Below are positions 36,382 through 50,277 of a DNA stretch of 64,000 nt, one piece after another. Origin of the DNA: Pseudomonas cichorii (GTDB taxonomy: Bacteria > Pseudomonadota > Gammaproteobacteria > Pseudomonadales > Pseudomonadaceae); contig NZ_BLVZ01000022.1 of NCBI RefSeq assembly GCF_015471405.1, positions 26,971 through 90,970 on the forward strand, written 5' to 3'. The translations under genes were made by a program, and so were the position numbers. The first letter of the stretch is position 1; every line of letters starts with the position of its first letter. Under the pieces are notes generated by a model. The model did no database searches. It was given only the letters and a program-made list of their open reading frames with translations, and was not told the DNA's origin.

Positions 36382-36411
36382 AAAAAGCCAGGGCGCCTTC
36401 AGCGCGCCCTG
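36382..36411 (-). terminator. Terminator of the greA transcript overlapping the stop codon
   Basis: CAGGGCGC (36389-36396) pairs with GCGCGCCCTG with two extra bases. On the - strand it is followed by GCTTTTTAA. The hairpin includes the stop codon (36399-36401) of the small membrane protein gene and may also serve yhbY on the other strand. Confidence 0.8.
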
Positions 36412-36839
36412 ATGCTCCTTCCCGGTACAGGCTGCAAGACCAGCAACAAGCCGCTCAACGCCAACACCAGATAACTCAGCAACTGCCAATGCAGAGCATC
36501 GGCAAACCAGTGCCGGAGCACGTAATAAGCCGCTGACGACATCAATGCAACCGAAAGCAATTGCCCGCGAAAATCCCGCCAGACACTTGCCAACCGCTCG
36601 AACCGGACAAGAAGCACCAATTGAAGTAACGCACAGGCCGCTGCAAAACTTACCAGCAAAGCACTGGCGCGATTGGCAAACTGGTCGATGAACAACGGTG
36701 CAAGGCCTGTCTGATCAAGCACAGCCAATGTCGCCAGATGCAGCAGGACCAGCCCGCCCACCCACAAGGTCTGGGCAAGCTGCCAGATAATTGCGCCCGC
36801 AGGAAACGGGCGCACCCCATCAAACGTGACGGACTTCAA
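36399..36839 (-). CDS. Small four-helix membrane protein (DUF4149/TMEM205-like)
   Basis: The 146-residue product has about four membrane segments (approximately 15-40, 52-75, 90-110 and 118-138) and a short basic C-terminus. The first segment, WQLAQTLWVGGLVLLHLATLAV, has the W-x2-G-x2-xxH pattern seen in DUF4149/TMEM205-like proteins. That assignment is moderate; no function is known. It overlaps the greA stop region by 20 bases (36820-36839), so it is translated from the greA transcript, matching the position of PA4754. Confidence 0.75.
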   Translation of the reverse strand: MKSVTFDGVRPFPAGAIIWQLAQTLWVGGLVLLHLATLAVLDQTGLAPLFIDQFANRASALLVSFAAACALLQLVLLVRFERLASVWRDFRGQLLSVALMSSAAYYVLRHWFADALHWQLLSYLVLALSGLLLVLQPVPGRSIRAR

Positions 36840-37292
36840 TGATCTCGTACTCGATCACACCGCTAGGCGTTTTCACCGCCACCACATCACCCTCTTCCTT
36901 GGCAATCAAGGCGCGAGCGATAGGCGAACCGACGGAAATCTTGCCCAGTTTGATATCGGCCTCATCCTCACCAACGATCTGATAGGTAACAGATTCGTCG
37001 GTTTCAACGTTGGCGATCTGGACAGTCGTACCGAAAATCACCTTCCCTGTATGAGGAATGGTGGTGACATCGATGATGACCGCATTCTGCATACGGCCTT
37101 CGATATCCCGGATACGCGCCTCAACCATACCCTGCTGCTCGCGGGCAGCATGGTATTCGGCGTTTTCCTTGAGGTCGCCCAGCTCGCGCGCAGTACCGAT
37201 GTCCTGGCTGAGCTTGGGACGAACCACCTTGGTCAGATGCGTCAACTCTTCTTCCAGGGCGCGAGCGCCCTGGACAGTCATTGGGTATTTGA

Positions 37293-37296
<4 letters not shown>
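36820..37296 (-). CDS. greA: Transcription elongation factor GreA
   Basis: GreA rescues backtracked RNA polymerase by stimulating transcript cleavage. The 158-residue protein has the N-terminal coiled coil with the tip acidic residues (ARELGDLKENAEYHAAREQQ) and the C-terminal FKBP-like domain (TVQIANVETDESVTYQIVGEDEAD...ISVGSPIARALIAKEEGD). The start overlaps the carB stop by 4 bases (37293-37296), indicating carAB-greA coupling. Confidence 0.98.
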
Positions 37297-40514
<3,218 letters not shown>

Positions 40515-40651
40515 GGGGTTGTCACTCAAATCCGTAGGTCAGTCGGCAAGCCGTCTTGAACATTTCTTTGCGGTGACCTGGGTGGCGACAACCGGACTCG
40601 CTGTCCGGGGCCACCCTGGGCACCTGCTTACTACATTCTCAAGGCAGCCGG
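40515..40651 (-). other. Structured carA-carB spacer
   Basis: The 137-base gap holds a two-tier inverted repeat: GGTGGC (40581-40586)/GCCACC (40610-40615) around CCGGAC (40592-40597)/GTCCGG (40603-40608). No T run follows and no ORF fits. From memory, P. aeruginosa carries an additional gene between carA and carB; here it is absent. Confidence 0.55.
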
Positions 40652-41788
40652 TCAGCGTCGCTTGGCCATGGCTTCGATAAAGCGGTCAAACAGGGGAGCC
40701 ACGTCATTCGGACCCGGGCTTGCTTCAGGGTGACCCTGGAAGCTGAAGGCGCTCTTGTCCGTGCGCTCGATACCTTGCAGGGTGCCGTCAAACAGCGACT
40801 TGTGGATGGCGCGAACGTTGCTCGGCAGAGTCGATTCATCAACCGCAAAACCGTGGTTCTGGCTGGTGATCATGACGACGCCGGTATCCAGATCCTGGAC
40901 CGGGTGGTTGGCACCGTGGTGGCCGTGACCCATTTTTATCGTCTTGGCACCGGAGGCCAGAGCCAGCAACTGGTGACCCAGGCAGATACCGAAAACCGGA
41001 ATCTCGGTTTCCAGAACTTCCTTGATGGCCTTGATGGCGTAGTCACATGGCTCAGGATCGCCTGGGCCGTTGGACAGGAAAACACCGTCCGGGCTGTAGG
41101 CAAGTACATCGCTGGCAGGCGTTTGCGCCGGAACCACGGTGACGCGGCAGCCGCGCTCGACCAGCATGCGCAGGATGTTGACCTTGACGCCATAGTCGTA
41201 GGCCACGACATGGTACGGCAGCTCGGCAGCAGCGATTTCAGGATGGCTGTCGGTCTTCAGGCTCCAGACGCTGGAGCGCCACTCGTAGCTTTCCTTGGTG
41301 CTGACCACTTTGGCCAGGTCCATGCCTTTGAGGCCCGGGAAGCCGCGAGCCGCTTCGATTGCAGCCTCTTCGGAAATGTTGTCACCGGCGATGATGCAGC
41401 CGTTCTGAGCACCTTTCTCACGCAGGATGCGGGTCAGGCGACGAGTATCGATACCCGCGATGGCAACGACATTGTTGGCCTTGAGGTATTCGTCCAGGGG
41501 CTGCTTGTTACGCCAGTTGCTGGATACCAGTGGCAGGTCACGAATCACCAGACCTGCGGACCATACGCGATTGGACTCGGCGTCTTCAGGCGTGGTGCCT
41601 GTGTTGCCGATGTGCGGGTAGGTCAGAGTAACGATTTGCTGGGCATAGGAAGGATCGGTAAGGATTTCCTGATAGCCGGTCATTGCGGTGTTGAACACCA
41701 CCTCACCAACGGTCTGACCGTCGGCTCCAATGGCTTCGCCGCGAAAAATGCTGCCATCAGCAAGGGCAAGTATGGCTGGCTTAGTCAA
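40652..41788 (-). CDS. carA: Carbamoyl-phosphate synthase small subunit
   Basis: CarA is the glutamine amidotransferase subunit that supplies ammonia to CarB. The 378-residue protein has the N-terminal CarA-specific domain (ALADGSIFRGEAIG, FNTAMTGYQEILTDPSYA) and the class I glutaminase domain with the nucleophile in VFGICLGHQLLAL, GMGHHGANHP-like substrate region and the HPEASPGP catalytic histidine/glutamate. The start is TTG (41788) with GGGAGGT 7 bases upstream. A strong hairpin lies 46 bases ahead of the start. Confidence 0.97.
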   Translation of the reverse strand: MTKPAILALADGSIFRGEAIGADGQTVGEVVFNTAMTGYQEILTDPSYAQQIVTLTYPHIGNTGTTPEDAESNRVWSAGLVIRDLPLVSSNWRNKQPLDEYLKANNVVAIAGIDTRRLTRILREKGAQNGCIIAGDNISEEAAIEAARGFPGLKGMDLAKVVSTKESYEWRSSVWSLKTDSHPEIAAAELPYHVVAYDYGVKVNILRMLVERGCRVTVVPAQTPASDVLAYSPDGVFLSNGPGDPEPCDYAIKAIKEVLETEIPVFGICLGHQLLALASGAKTIKMGHGHHGANHPVQDLDTGVVMITSQNHGFAVDESTLPSNVRAIHKSLFDGTLQGIERTDKSAFSFQGHPEASPGPNDVAPLFDRFIEAMAKRR

Positions 41789-41833
41789 GAAGACCTCCCG
41801 TAAATAAAGCCTGAAAGGGCGTTCGCAGGTTGC

Positions 41834-41870
41834 AAAAAAGCGGAATGACGTAGATACGTCACCCCGCTTT
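41834..41870 (-). terminator. Intrinsic terminator in the carA leader, candidate attenuator
   Basis: On the - strand AAAGCGG-GG-TGACGTA pairs with TACGTCA-TT-CCGCTTT through two G-U pairs and a 2-base loop, then six T's. On the + strand the GG/TT positions become A/C mismatches, so the structure favours the - strand. It lies between dapB and carA, only 46 bases from the carA start. It could be the dapB terminator or a carAB attenuator. Confidence 0.85.
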
Positions 41871-42001
41871 CTTATCGAATCATCTGCGCGCTTTTAGTGG
41901 ACACACTAAAGCTGTAGCTTACAGAAAAAGCCTTTTTTGGTCTACCACCAATGAGCCCGAAAACCCACGGAATGCGACAAGGCTAAATCCGGTACTCACA
42001 A

Positions 42002-42805
42002 TCAGCGCAGCTCCAGCACATCCTGCATGTCATAAAGACCAGGAGCCTTGCCATCGAGCCACATGGCAGCTCGCACAGCACCCTTGGCAAATGTCATGCG
42101 GCTGGATGCCTTGTGGGTGATTTCCACGCGCTCGCCATCGGCAGCGAACAAGACCGTATGATCACCCACGATATCGCCAGCCCTGATGGTCGCAAAACCA
42201 ATCGTCTGACGATCACGGGCACCAGTCTGGCCTTCACGACTATGGACAGCGACCTTCTCCAGATCACGACCCAACGCCTCGGCAACCACTTCCCCCATGC
42301 GCAATGCCGTGCCCGAAGGGGCATCGACCTTGTGCCGATGGTGAGCTTCGGTGATTTCGATATCGACATCATCACCCAGCACGCGAGCCGCCGTATCCAG
42401 CAGCTTCAGGCAGAGGTTCACACCCACACTGAAGTTGGCAGCGAAAACGATAGGGATCTCTTTCGCCGCCTCAACCAGCTGCAGCTTCTCTTCAGCACTG
42501 AAACCCGTGGTGCCGATGATCATGGCCTTGCCCGCCTTGCGGCAGAAAGCCAGATTCTTGAGCGTCACGGTAGGATGCGTGAAGTCGATCAAGACATCGA
42601 ACTCATCGGCAACCCGGGCAACATCACCCGACAACGGCACGCCGATACGACCCAGCGCAGCCAGCTCTCCGGCATCAGCGCCCACCAGCGTGCTATCAGG
42701 ACGATCAATGGCAGCAGTCAGCCCGGCGCCCGGCGCCGACAGAACCGCCTCAATCAAAGTCTTACCCATGCGCCCCGCGGCGCCTACCACAGCAATACGT
42801 CGCAT
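42002..42805 (-). CDS. dapB: 4-hydroxy-tetrahydrodipicolinate reductase
   Basis: DapB reduces the cyclic DapA product on the way to diaminopimelate and lysine. The 267-residue protein has the dinucleotide-binding loop VVGAAGRMGKTLIEAV, the DVLIDFTHPTVTL segment, GTTGFS and the active-site region TEAHHRHKVDAPSGTALRMGE. It sits between dnaJ and carA, as in other pseudomonads, 24 bases after dnaJ. Confidence 0.98.
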   Translation of the reverse strand: MRRIAVVGAAGRMGKTLIEAVLSAPGAGLTAAIDRPDSTLVGADAGELAALGRIGVPLSGDVARVADEFDVLIDFTHPTVTLKNLAFCRKAGKAMIIGTTGFSAEEKLQLVEAAKEIPIVFAANFSVGVNLCLKLLDTAARVLGDDVDIEITEAHHRHKVDAPSGTALRMGEVVAEALGRDLEKVAVHSREGQTGARDRQTIGFATIRAGDIVGDHTVLFAADGERVEITHKASSRMTFAKGAVRAAMWLDGKAPGLYDMQDVLELR

Positions 42806-42829
42806 AACCTTCTCCTGCCGAATCAGCCC

Positions 42830-43963
42830 TTACAAGTCACCGAAGAAACGCTTCACACCCTCGAACCAGCCACTGGCCTTCGGAGAATGAGAGTCGTCGC
42901 CTTCAAGCGAGGTACGGAACTCTTCGAGCAGTTCACGTTGACGCTTGCCGAGATTGACCGGGGTTTCAACCGCGACACGACACATCAAGTCGCCAGCACC
43001 GCCGCCACGCACCGGAGCCACACCCTTGCCACGCAAGCGGAACTGCTTGCCGGTCTGAGTGCCCTCAGGGATCTTCAACTTGACCCGACCATCCAGCGTC
43101 GGCACTTCAAGCTCGCCACCCAGAGCCGCATCAGTGAAGCTGATTGGCACTTCGCAGTACAAATGCTTGCCGTCGCGCTGGAAAATGGCGTGTTCACGCA
43201 CATTGATCACAACGTACAGGTCGCCGGTCGGTCCACCCTGAGAACCCACCTCGCCTTCGCCGGACAGGCGAATGCGATCACCGGTATCGACACCTGGCGG
43301 AACCTTGACCGAGAGGGTCTTGGATTCTTCGACACGACCTTCGCCATGGCACGAATCGCACGGATCGGAAATGATCTTGCCGTGACCATGGCAACGAGGA
43401 CAGGTTTGCTGCACGGAGAAGAAACCCTGCTGCATGCGCACCTGACCAATGCCACCACATGTCGGGCATGTGACAGGCGAAGAACCTTTCTTCGCGCCGC
43501 TGCCATCGCAAGGTTTGCAATTGACCAGCGTCGGAACACGGATATTCACGGTCGTACCGCGAACCGCTTCTTCAAGATCCAGCTCAAGGGTATAGCGCAG
43601 ATCGCTGCCGCGCTGTGCGCCGCCACGACCGCCACCACCACGGCCCCCGCCGAAGAAGTCGCTGAACACGTCACCGAAAATATCGGAGAAGTTCGCACCG
43701 CCAGCACCACCACCGAAACCGCCGCCACCCATGCTCGGGTCTATGCCGGCATGGCCGTACTGATCGTACGCCGCACGCTTGCTGGCATCGGACAGGACTT
43801 CATAGGCCTCATTGGCCTCTTTGAACAGCTCTTCCGCAGCCTTGTCATCAGGGTTGCGGTCCGGGTGGTGCTTCATCGCAAGGCGGCGATAAGCCTTCTT
43901 CAGCTCAGCCTCGCTGGCACCTCGCTCCACCCCCAACACTTCATAATAATCACGCTTTGCCAT
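42830..43963 (-). CDS. dnaJ: Chaperone DnaJ
   Basis: DnaJ delivers clients to DnaK and stimulates its ATPase. The 377-residue protein has the J domain with HPD (MKHHPDRNPDD), a Gly-rich region (about 75-120, GGGGFGGGAGG...GGGRGGGGRGG), the zinc-binding domain with four CxxCxGxG-type repeats (CKPCDGSG, CPTCGGIG, CPRCHGHG, CDSCHGEG) and two C-terminal beta domains. An ORF extension to 44053 is rejected for the ATG at 43963 (MAKRDYYEVLGV). Separated from dnaK by 324 bases. Confidence 0.98.
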   Translation of the reverse strand: MAKRDYYEVLGVERGASEAELKKAYRRLAMKHHPDRNPDDKAAEELFKEANEAYEVLSDASKRAAYDQYGHAGIDPSMGGGGFGGGAGGANFSDIFGDVFSDFFGGGRGGGGRGGAQRGSDLRYTLELDLEEAVRGTTVNIRVPTLVNCKPCDGSGAKKGSSPVTCPTCGGIGQVRMQQGFFSVQQTCPRCHGHGKIISDPCDSCHGEGRVEESKTLSVKVPPGVDTGDRIRLSGEGEVGSQGGPTGDLYVVINVREHAIFQRDGKHLYCEVPISFTDAALGGELEVPTLDGRVKLKIPEGTQTGKQFRLRGKGVAPVRGGGAGDLMCRVAVETPVNLGKRQRELLEEFRTSLEGDDSHSPKASGWFEGVKRFFGDL

Positions 43964-44287
43964 AATTCTTCCGCACTCTTGAGGACGTTCGGCAAGACCC
44001 TCCTGAGCCTCGCCAAACTCGTTGAGCCCCATACAGGCCCGGACCCAACTCACGTCAATTCAACGATCCTGGTCTTCATTCGACAGCCAGTTACCTGGCT
44101 GAGAAAGCGGCAGAACGAGTCGTCACGCAGGAGCATCACGACCTTGCCACATGGCCTGCGGACAAAAATCCGCACGCCGAAATTTTGCTTGTTCCAGACA
44201 CGCCAACGCGGGAGCAAGCTCCCGCGCGGCGACATCCTACCAGCCACCGCTCGGAACGGGTCAACTGGCTTTCAAGCAAGCATGTGC
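43964..44287 (-). other. 324-base dnaK-dnaJ intergenic region
   Basis: Between the dnaK stop and the dnaJ start I see no credible gene; a 65-codon open frame (44050-44247) lacks a ribosome-binding site and any family resemblance. It holds a GC-rich REP-like hairpin (44207-44226). A separate dnaJ promoter is possible but not identified. Confidence 0.5.
44207..44226. repeat. REP-like palindrome between dnaK and dnaJ
   Basis: CGCGGGAGC (44207-44215) and GCTCCCGCG (44218-44226) form a 9-base stem with a 2-base loop. The GGGAGCAAGCTCCCGCG core matches the abundant GTGGGAGC-type pseudomonad repeats. No T run is present. Confidence 0.65.
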
Positions 44288-46204
<1,917 letters not shown>

Positions 46205-46307
46205 CTTTGACTCTCCCGAAACTTTTGATTTGGTTGCCGCAACTGCGTTTACAAATTGCGGTAGCTCTTAAACGCTTGGCCTATAAATGGGGGCCAGACA
46301 GCTGATT

Positions 46308-46871
46308 TCAAGCCTGCTCATCAATTGATGGCGAAACAGGCGACGGTGCCTTGCTGACCACGACCATGGCCGGGCGCAGCAGACGACCGTTGAGCTGATA
46401 ACCCTTCTGGAACACTTTCAGAACGCTGTTTGGCTCGACATCAGCGCTTTCCTGCATAGCCATTGCCTGATGATGTTCGGCATTGAATGGCTGACCGTGC
46501 GGGTCTATTGCTTCCAGCTGATAGCGCTTGAGGGTGTCGTTGAACATCTTCAGCGTCAGCTCGATACCTTCACGCATCGGACGAATGCTTTCGTCGTCCG
46601 GGCTGGACAGGTCCAGGCCACGCTCCAGGCTGTCCACGATAGGCAGCAGATCGCCAGCGAACTTTTCAAGAGCGAATTTGTGAGCCTTTTCCACATCCTG
46701 TTCTGCACGACGACGTACGTTCTGCAGATCCGCAGCAACACGCAGGGACTGGTCTTGTGCCGCAGTCAATTGCTCTTCGAGCACCTGCACACGAGTTGCC
46801 AGATCATCACTCGAAGCTGTCTCGCCAGCCTGATCCTGGGTTTGCGCATCCAGATTCTGTTCGTCAGCCAT
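46308..46871 (-). CDS. grpE: Nucleotide exchange factor GrpE
   Basis: GrpE releases ADP from DnaK. The 187-residue protein has an acidic/Gln-rich N-terminus, a long coiled-coil helix (about 30-100, VLEEQLTAAQDQSLRVAADLQNV), the GrpE signature segment LLPIVDSLERGLDL and the C-terminal beta domain (GQPFNAEHHQAMAMQES...VLKVFQKGYQLNGRLLRPAMVVVSK). First gene of the grpE-dnaK-dnaJ cluster. Confidence 0.98.
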   Translation of the reverse strand: MADEQNLDAQTQDQAGETASSDDLATRVQVLEEQLTAAQDQSLRVAADLQNVRRRAEQDVEKAHKFALEKFAGDLLPIVDSLERGLDLSSPDDESIRPMREGIELTLKMFNDTLKRYQLEAIDPHGQPFNAEHHQAMAMQESADVEPNSVLKVFQKGYQLNGRLLRPAMVVVSKAPSPVSPSIDEQA

Positions 46872-46920
46872 AGTGTTCTCCTCTCAAAAACGTCCGCGAA
46901 CCCATCTCGCGCTTCTGCCC

Positions 46921-46954
46921 CCCTATATGGGAACGTATTTTCAGGCTTCAAGGG
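46921..46954 (-). promoter_or_regulatory. Sigma32 heat-shock promoter of grpE
   Basis: Read on the - strand: CCCTTGAAG (-35, plus 46946-46954), a 14-base spacer and CCCATATAGGG (-10, plus 46921-46931). This fits the heat-shock consensus CTTGAA-N13/14-CCCCATAT. The site is about 50 bases upstream of the grpE start. Confidence 0.88.
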
Positions 46955-47143
46955 CCCGACACGATGGATATGTGCATTGCCTGAAAATTTTCCTCTGCCG
47001 TCGAAGCGCTGAGCGGACCAGTTTTCATTACTGCCAGGACTAAAAAAGCTCGTTACCCGATCAAATCGAGCTAAGTGCAAGCATTGTCAGAACCAAATAA
47101 AACACTGTATAAATAACCAGACAAATCGCTTGGGAGCCACTCC

Positions 47144-48817
47144 ATGCTGGTGCACCTTTCCGTACATAACTACGCCATCGTCGAACACCTTGACCTGGAA
47201 CTGGATCGAGGCATGAGCGTAATCACTGGCGAAACCGGTGCCGGCAAGTCGATCATGCTCGACGCCCTGGGCCTGACGCTCGGCGACCGCGCCGACAGTG
47301 GCGTCGTCCGCCCCGGAGCCGACAAGGCCGATATCCTGGCCACCTTCGATCTGTCCGATATTCCCGAAGCGCAAACCTGGCTGAAAGAGCGCGACCTGGA
47401 CAACGACGGCCCGTGCATTCTGCGACGAGTCATAACAGCCGAAGGGCGCTCGCGCTCCTACATCAATGGCACGCCCTGCCCCCAAGGCGACCTGAAAGCA
47501 CTCGGCGAACTGCTGATCGATATCCACAGCCAGCATGAACACCAGTCACTCCTGAAAACCGATACCCACAGACGCCTGCTGGACGAGTACGCCGGCGCGA
47601 CCGAACTGGCACGCCAGGTTCAACTGGCAGCCCAACGCTGGCGCCAGACCCGCCAGGAACTGGAGCGACTCTCCAACTCCGGCGACGAACAGCGTGCCAG
47701 ACACCAGTTGCTCAGCTATCAACTGGAAGAGCTGGAAGGCCTGAGCCTGGGCGAGAACGAGCTGGAACAGCTTGAGCAGGAACACAAGAACCTGACCAAC
47801 GCAGAAAGCCTGTTGAGCATCTGTCGTCAGGTCGTCGAACAGTGCAGCGAGAGCGATTCGGGCAATGTCCTGAACGCCCTGACCGCCAGCCTGAATCGCC
47901 TCGGCAGCATCAACAACTCACCAACCGCCCTGAGCGAAGCCACCGGCCTGCTGTCCAGCGCGCAGATACAGATAGAAGAAGCCGTTGGAGAGCTGAATCG
48001 TTTCCTGGATCATTTCGACGCAGACCCTGCACGCCTGCAACAACTCGAAGAGCGCCTGGACAGCATCTATACGCTGGCCCGCAAACACCGCATCCAGCCA
48101 ACCGAACTGAGCACATTGCAGCAAAAGCTTCTGGACGAGATCGAAACACTCAATGCCAACGATGAATCCATCGAGCGGCTTGAGCACGAACTGGCTTCAT
48201 TTGCCCGCCACTACCAGGAAAAAGCCAGGGAGTTGAGCGATTCGCGCCAGCGCGCATCAACCGAGCTGGCCAGCGCCGTCGAGGAAGAAATCCAGCGCCT
48301 GGGTATGCCCGGCGGTCGATTCACCATCGAGCTGAAACCCAATACCGGCAACGACCTGCTTCCCCACGGGCTGGAACAAGTCGAATTGCTGGTCAGCGCC
48401 AACCCTGGGCAGCCACTGAAAGCATTGGCCAAGGTAGCCTCGGGTGGCGAGTTGTCACGGATCAGCTTGGCCATCCAGGTGATCACTGCACAGACCTCCC
48501 GCGTGCCTACTCTGGTATTTGACGAAGTGGACGTGGGCATCGGCGGCCCGACAGCCGAAATTGTCGGCCAGCTACTGCGCCGCCTGGGCGAGCGTGGGCA
48601 AGTCATGACCGTCACCCATCTGCCGCAGGTCGCCGCACAAGGTCATCAGCATCTGTTCGTACACAAGGTCAGAGGCAGCGATGCGACGCGAACCGCCGTA
48701 TCGAAGCTCAACAAGAACGAACGTATAGAAGAAGTGGCGCGCATGCTCGGCGGCATCGACCTGACCAAGGAGTCTCTGGCTCACGCGAAGAAAATGGTCA
48801 TCACCGCAAAAAACTGA
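47144..48817 (+). CDS. recN: DNA repair protein RecN
   Basis: RecN is an SMC-like ATPase acting in double-strand break repair. The 557-residue protein has Walker A GETGAGKSIMLDAL near the N-terminus, two antiparallel coiled-coil segments (about 160-215 and 300-370) with a short hinge, the ABC signature ASGGELSRISLAIQ and Walker B TLVFDEVDVGIGGPTAE. It is divergent from grpE. I see no clear SOS box in the AT-rich 47085-47143 leader. Confidence 0.98.
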   Translation: MLVHLSVHNYAIVEHLDLELDRGMSVITGETGAGKSIMLDALGLTLGDRADSGVVRPGADKADILATFDLSDIPEAQTWLKERDLDNDGPCILRRVITAEGRSRSYINGTPCPQGDLKALGELLIDIHSQHEHQSLLKTDTHRRLLDEYAGATELARQVQLAAQRWRQTRQELERLSNSGDEQRARHQLLSYQLEELEGLSLGENELEQLEQEHKNLTNAESLLSICRQVVEQCSESDSGNVLNALTASLNRLGSINNSPTALSEATGLLSSAQIQIEEAVGELNRFLDHFDADPARLQQLEERLDSIYTLARKHRIQPTELSTLQQKLLDEIETLNANDESIERLEHELASFARHYQEKARELSDSRQRASTELASAVEEEIQRLGMPGGRFTIELKPNTGNDLLPHGLEQVELLVSANPGQPLKALAKVASGGELSRISLAIQVITAQTSRVPTLVFDEVDVGIGGPTAEIVGQLLRRLGERGQVMTVTHLPQVAAQGHQHLFVHKVRGSDATRTAVSKLNKNERIEEVARMLGGIDLTKESLAHAKKMVITAKN

Positions 48818-48830
48818 TGCCCCACAAAGC

Positions 48831-48858
48831 ACAAAGGCGACCCTGAGGTCGCCTTTGT
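48831..48858. terminator. Bidirectional terminator between recN and fur
   Basis: ACAAAGGCGACC (48831-48842), loop CTGA, GGTCGCCTTTGT (48847-48858): a 12-base perfect stem between convergent genes. Confidence 0.88.
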
Positions 48859-48868
48859 CGTCGCTGGC

Positions 48869-49276
48869 TTACGCCTTTTTGTTACGAACGTAGAGCACAA
48901 GATTGTGATCCACCAGATCGTAACCGTGTCTCTCGACGATTGCCTTCTGCAGCTTCTCGATCTCTTCGTCGAAGAACTCGATCACCTCGCCGGACTCCAC
49001 ATTGACCATATGGTCGTGGTGGCCGCCATCAGCCAGCTCGAACACAGCATGACCGCCGTCGAAATTGTGGCGAACCACCAATCCAGCAGCTTCAAACTGA
49101 GTCAGAACACGGTAGACCGTGGCCAGACCGACATCCTCGCTAGCCTCCATCAGCGCCTTGTAGACATCTTCGGCACTCATGTGGCGCTGCTCGGCAGAAT
49201 CGAGCATTTGAAGGATTTTGACCCGAGGCAATGTCACCTTAAGTCCTGCTTTACGTAGTTCGCTATTTTCAACCAT
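48869..49276 (-). CDS. fur: Ferric uptake regulator Fur
   Basis: Fur represses iron-uptake genes with Fe2+ as corepressor. The 135-residue protein has the winged-helix domain (LRKAGLKVTLPRVKILQML...VYKALMEASEDVGLATVYRVLTQFE) and the metal-binding dimerisation domain with ADGGHHDHMVNVESGEVIEFFDEEIE. It lacks the CxxC zinc pair of E. coli Fur, as is normal for Pseudomonas. A longer ORF to 49372 is rejected; MVENSELRKAG at 49276 is the family start. It is divergent from omlA. Confidence 0.98.
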   Translation of the reverse strand: MVENSELRKAGLKVTLPRVKILQMLDSAEQRHMSAEDVYKALMEASEDVGLATVYRVLTQFEAAGLVVRHNFDGGHAVFELADGGHHDHMVNVESGEVIEFFDEEIEKLQKAIVERHGYDLVDHNLVLYVRNKKA

Positions 49277-49374
49277 GGTCAGCTTTCTCGCAGACGCTGC
49301 TTCGCAGCTTCTCTTAATGCAGGTATGATCCGGGTTTACGTTGTCCCAGCCAAGATAGTGGAAGTCGCCCACCG

Positions 49375-49896
49375 ATGCAAAACACCAAGCTCTTGCTAAC
49401 CAGTTTCACCCTTGTGGGACTGCTCGCACTCGCCGGTTGTTCATTCCCCGGGGTTTACAAAATCGACATCCAACAGGGAAATGTCGTTACGCAGGATATG
49501 ATAGACCAGTTACGTCCCGGAATGACCCGGCGACAAGTACGGTTTATCATGGGCAACCCCCTGCTGACCGACACATTCCACACTGATCGCTGGGACTACC
49601 TGTACAGTCTGCAGCCCGGTGGCGGTGAACGCCAACAGGAACGCATCAGCCTGATCTTCAATGGCAATGATCAACTGGTCAGCCTGTCCGGAGACTTCAT
49701 GCCCGGCGTGAGCCGTGATGAAGCCATTCTCGGCAATCGCAGCAACCAGACAGTCCCGGCTGAAGCCCAGCCACAGCAGGCACCCGAAGCGCCAGCCAAG
49801 CCAGGCTCGCTGCTGGACCAGATCCAGAAGGATGTGGACAGCGTCGAAACTGTTCCGGTCCCTGTGCAGGAACCTCTGGAAACAACTCCGCATTAA
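49375..49896 (+). CDS. omlA: Outer membrane assembly lipoprotein OmlA/BamE
   Basis: A 173-residue lipoprotein of the BAM complex that folds outer-membrane proteins. The signal peptide ends in the lipobox LLALAGC (Cys about 22). The SmpA/OmlA domain (about 30-110) has GNVVTQDMIDQLRPGMTRRQVRFIMGNPLLTDTFHTDRWDY. The C-terminal Pro/Ala/Gln-rich tail (about 125-173) is longer than in E. coli BamE. fur-omlA divergence is conserved in pseudomonads. Confidence 0.96.
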   Translation: MQNTKLLLTSFTLVGLLALAGCSFPGVYKIDIQQGNVVTQDMIDQLRPGMTRRQVRFIMGNPLLTDTFHTDRWDYLYSLQPGGGERQQERISLIFNGNDQLVSLSGDFMPGVSRDEAILGNRSNQTVPAEAQPQQAPEAPAKPGSLLDQIQKDVDSVETVPVPVQEPLETTPH

Positions 49897-49917
49897 TCGG
49901 AAACAGTTTCAACAAGA

Positions 49918-49940
49918 AAGCCCGGCATGCCGGGCTTTTT
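49918..49940. terminator. Terminator between omlA and rnfH
   Basis: AAGCCCGGC (49918-49926) and GCCGGGCTT (49929-49937) with a T run to 49940; a matching A run on the left makes it usable on both strands for the convergent genes. Confidence 0.9.
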
Positions 49941-49962
49941 GCTGTCTGGAGTTTGGAAAAAC

Positions 49963-50277
49963 TCAGGGCATGGCATCTCTGTTCAAGCGTGCCTTGGCAG
50001 CACGCAGGCGCCGCACCTCCATCGGGTCAGCAAGTAGCGGGCGATAGATCTCGATGCGATCACCCGCCTCAAGCACACGCACCGAAGGATCTTTCACTAC
50101 CTTGCCAAAAATGCCCACAGGGCATTGAGCCAGATCCAGTTCAGGAAATTGCTCCTGTATGCTCGAAACGACAAGAGCCTGCTGCACCGATGAGCCAACA
50201 GGCACAGCAACGGTGAGCAACACCTGATGATCGACGGCGGCATAAACCACCTCGATCTCGATCATCTCGTCAGACAT
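49963..50277 (-). CDS. rnfH: RnfH family protein
   Basis: A 104-residue ubiquitin-fold protein of the RnfH/UPF0125 family: IEIEVVYAAVDHQVLLTVAVPVG, VGIFGKVVKDPSVRVLEAGDRIEIYRPLLADPMEVRRLRA. The biochemical role is not established. The ATG at 50277 overlaps the ratA stop by 8 bases; a second ATG at 50265 is an alternative. The ratA-rnfH pair next to smpB is a conserved toxin-like module of uncertain function. Confidence 0.93.
   Translation of the reverse strand: MSDEMIEIEVVYAAVDHQVLLTVAVPVGSSVQQALVVSSIQEQFPELDLAQCPVGIFGKVVKDPSVRVLEAGDRIEIYRPLLADPMEVRRLRAAKARLNRDAMP

Noticed and set aside
44050..44247. 65-codon - strand frame between dnaK and dnaJ
   Set aside because: No ribosome-binding site, overlaps a REP-like hairpin, and composition is unlike a protein.
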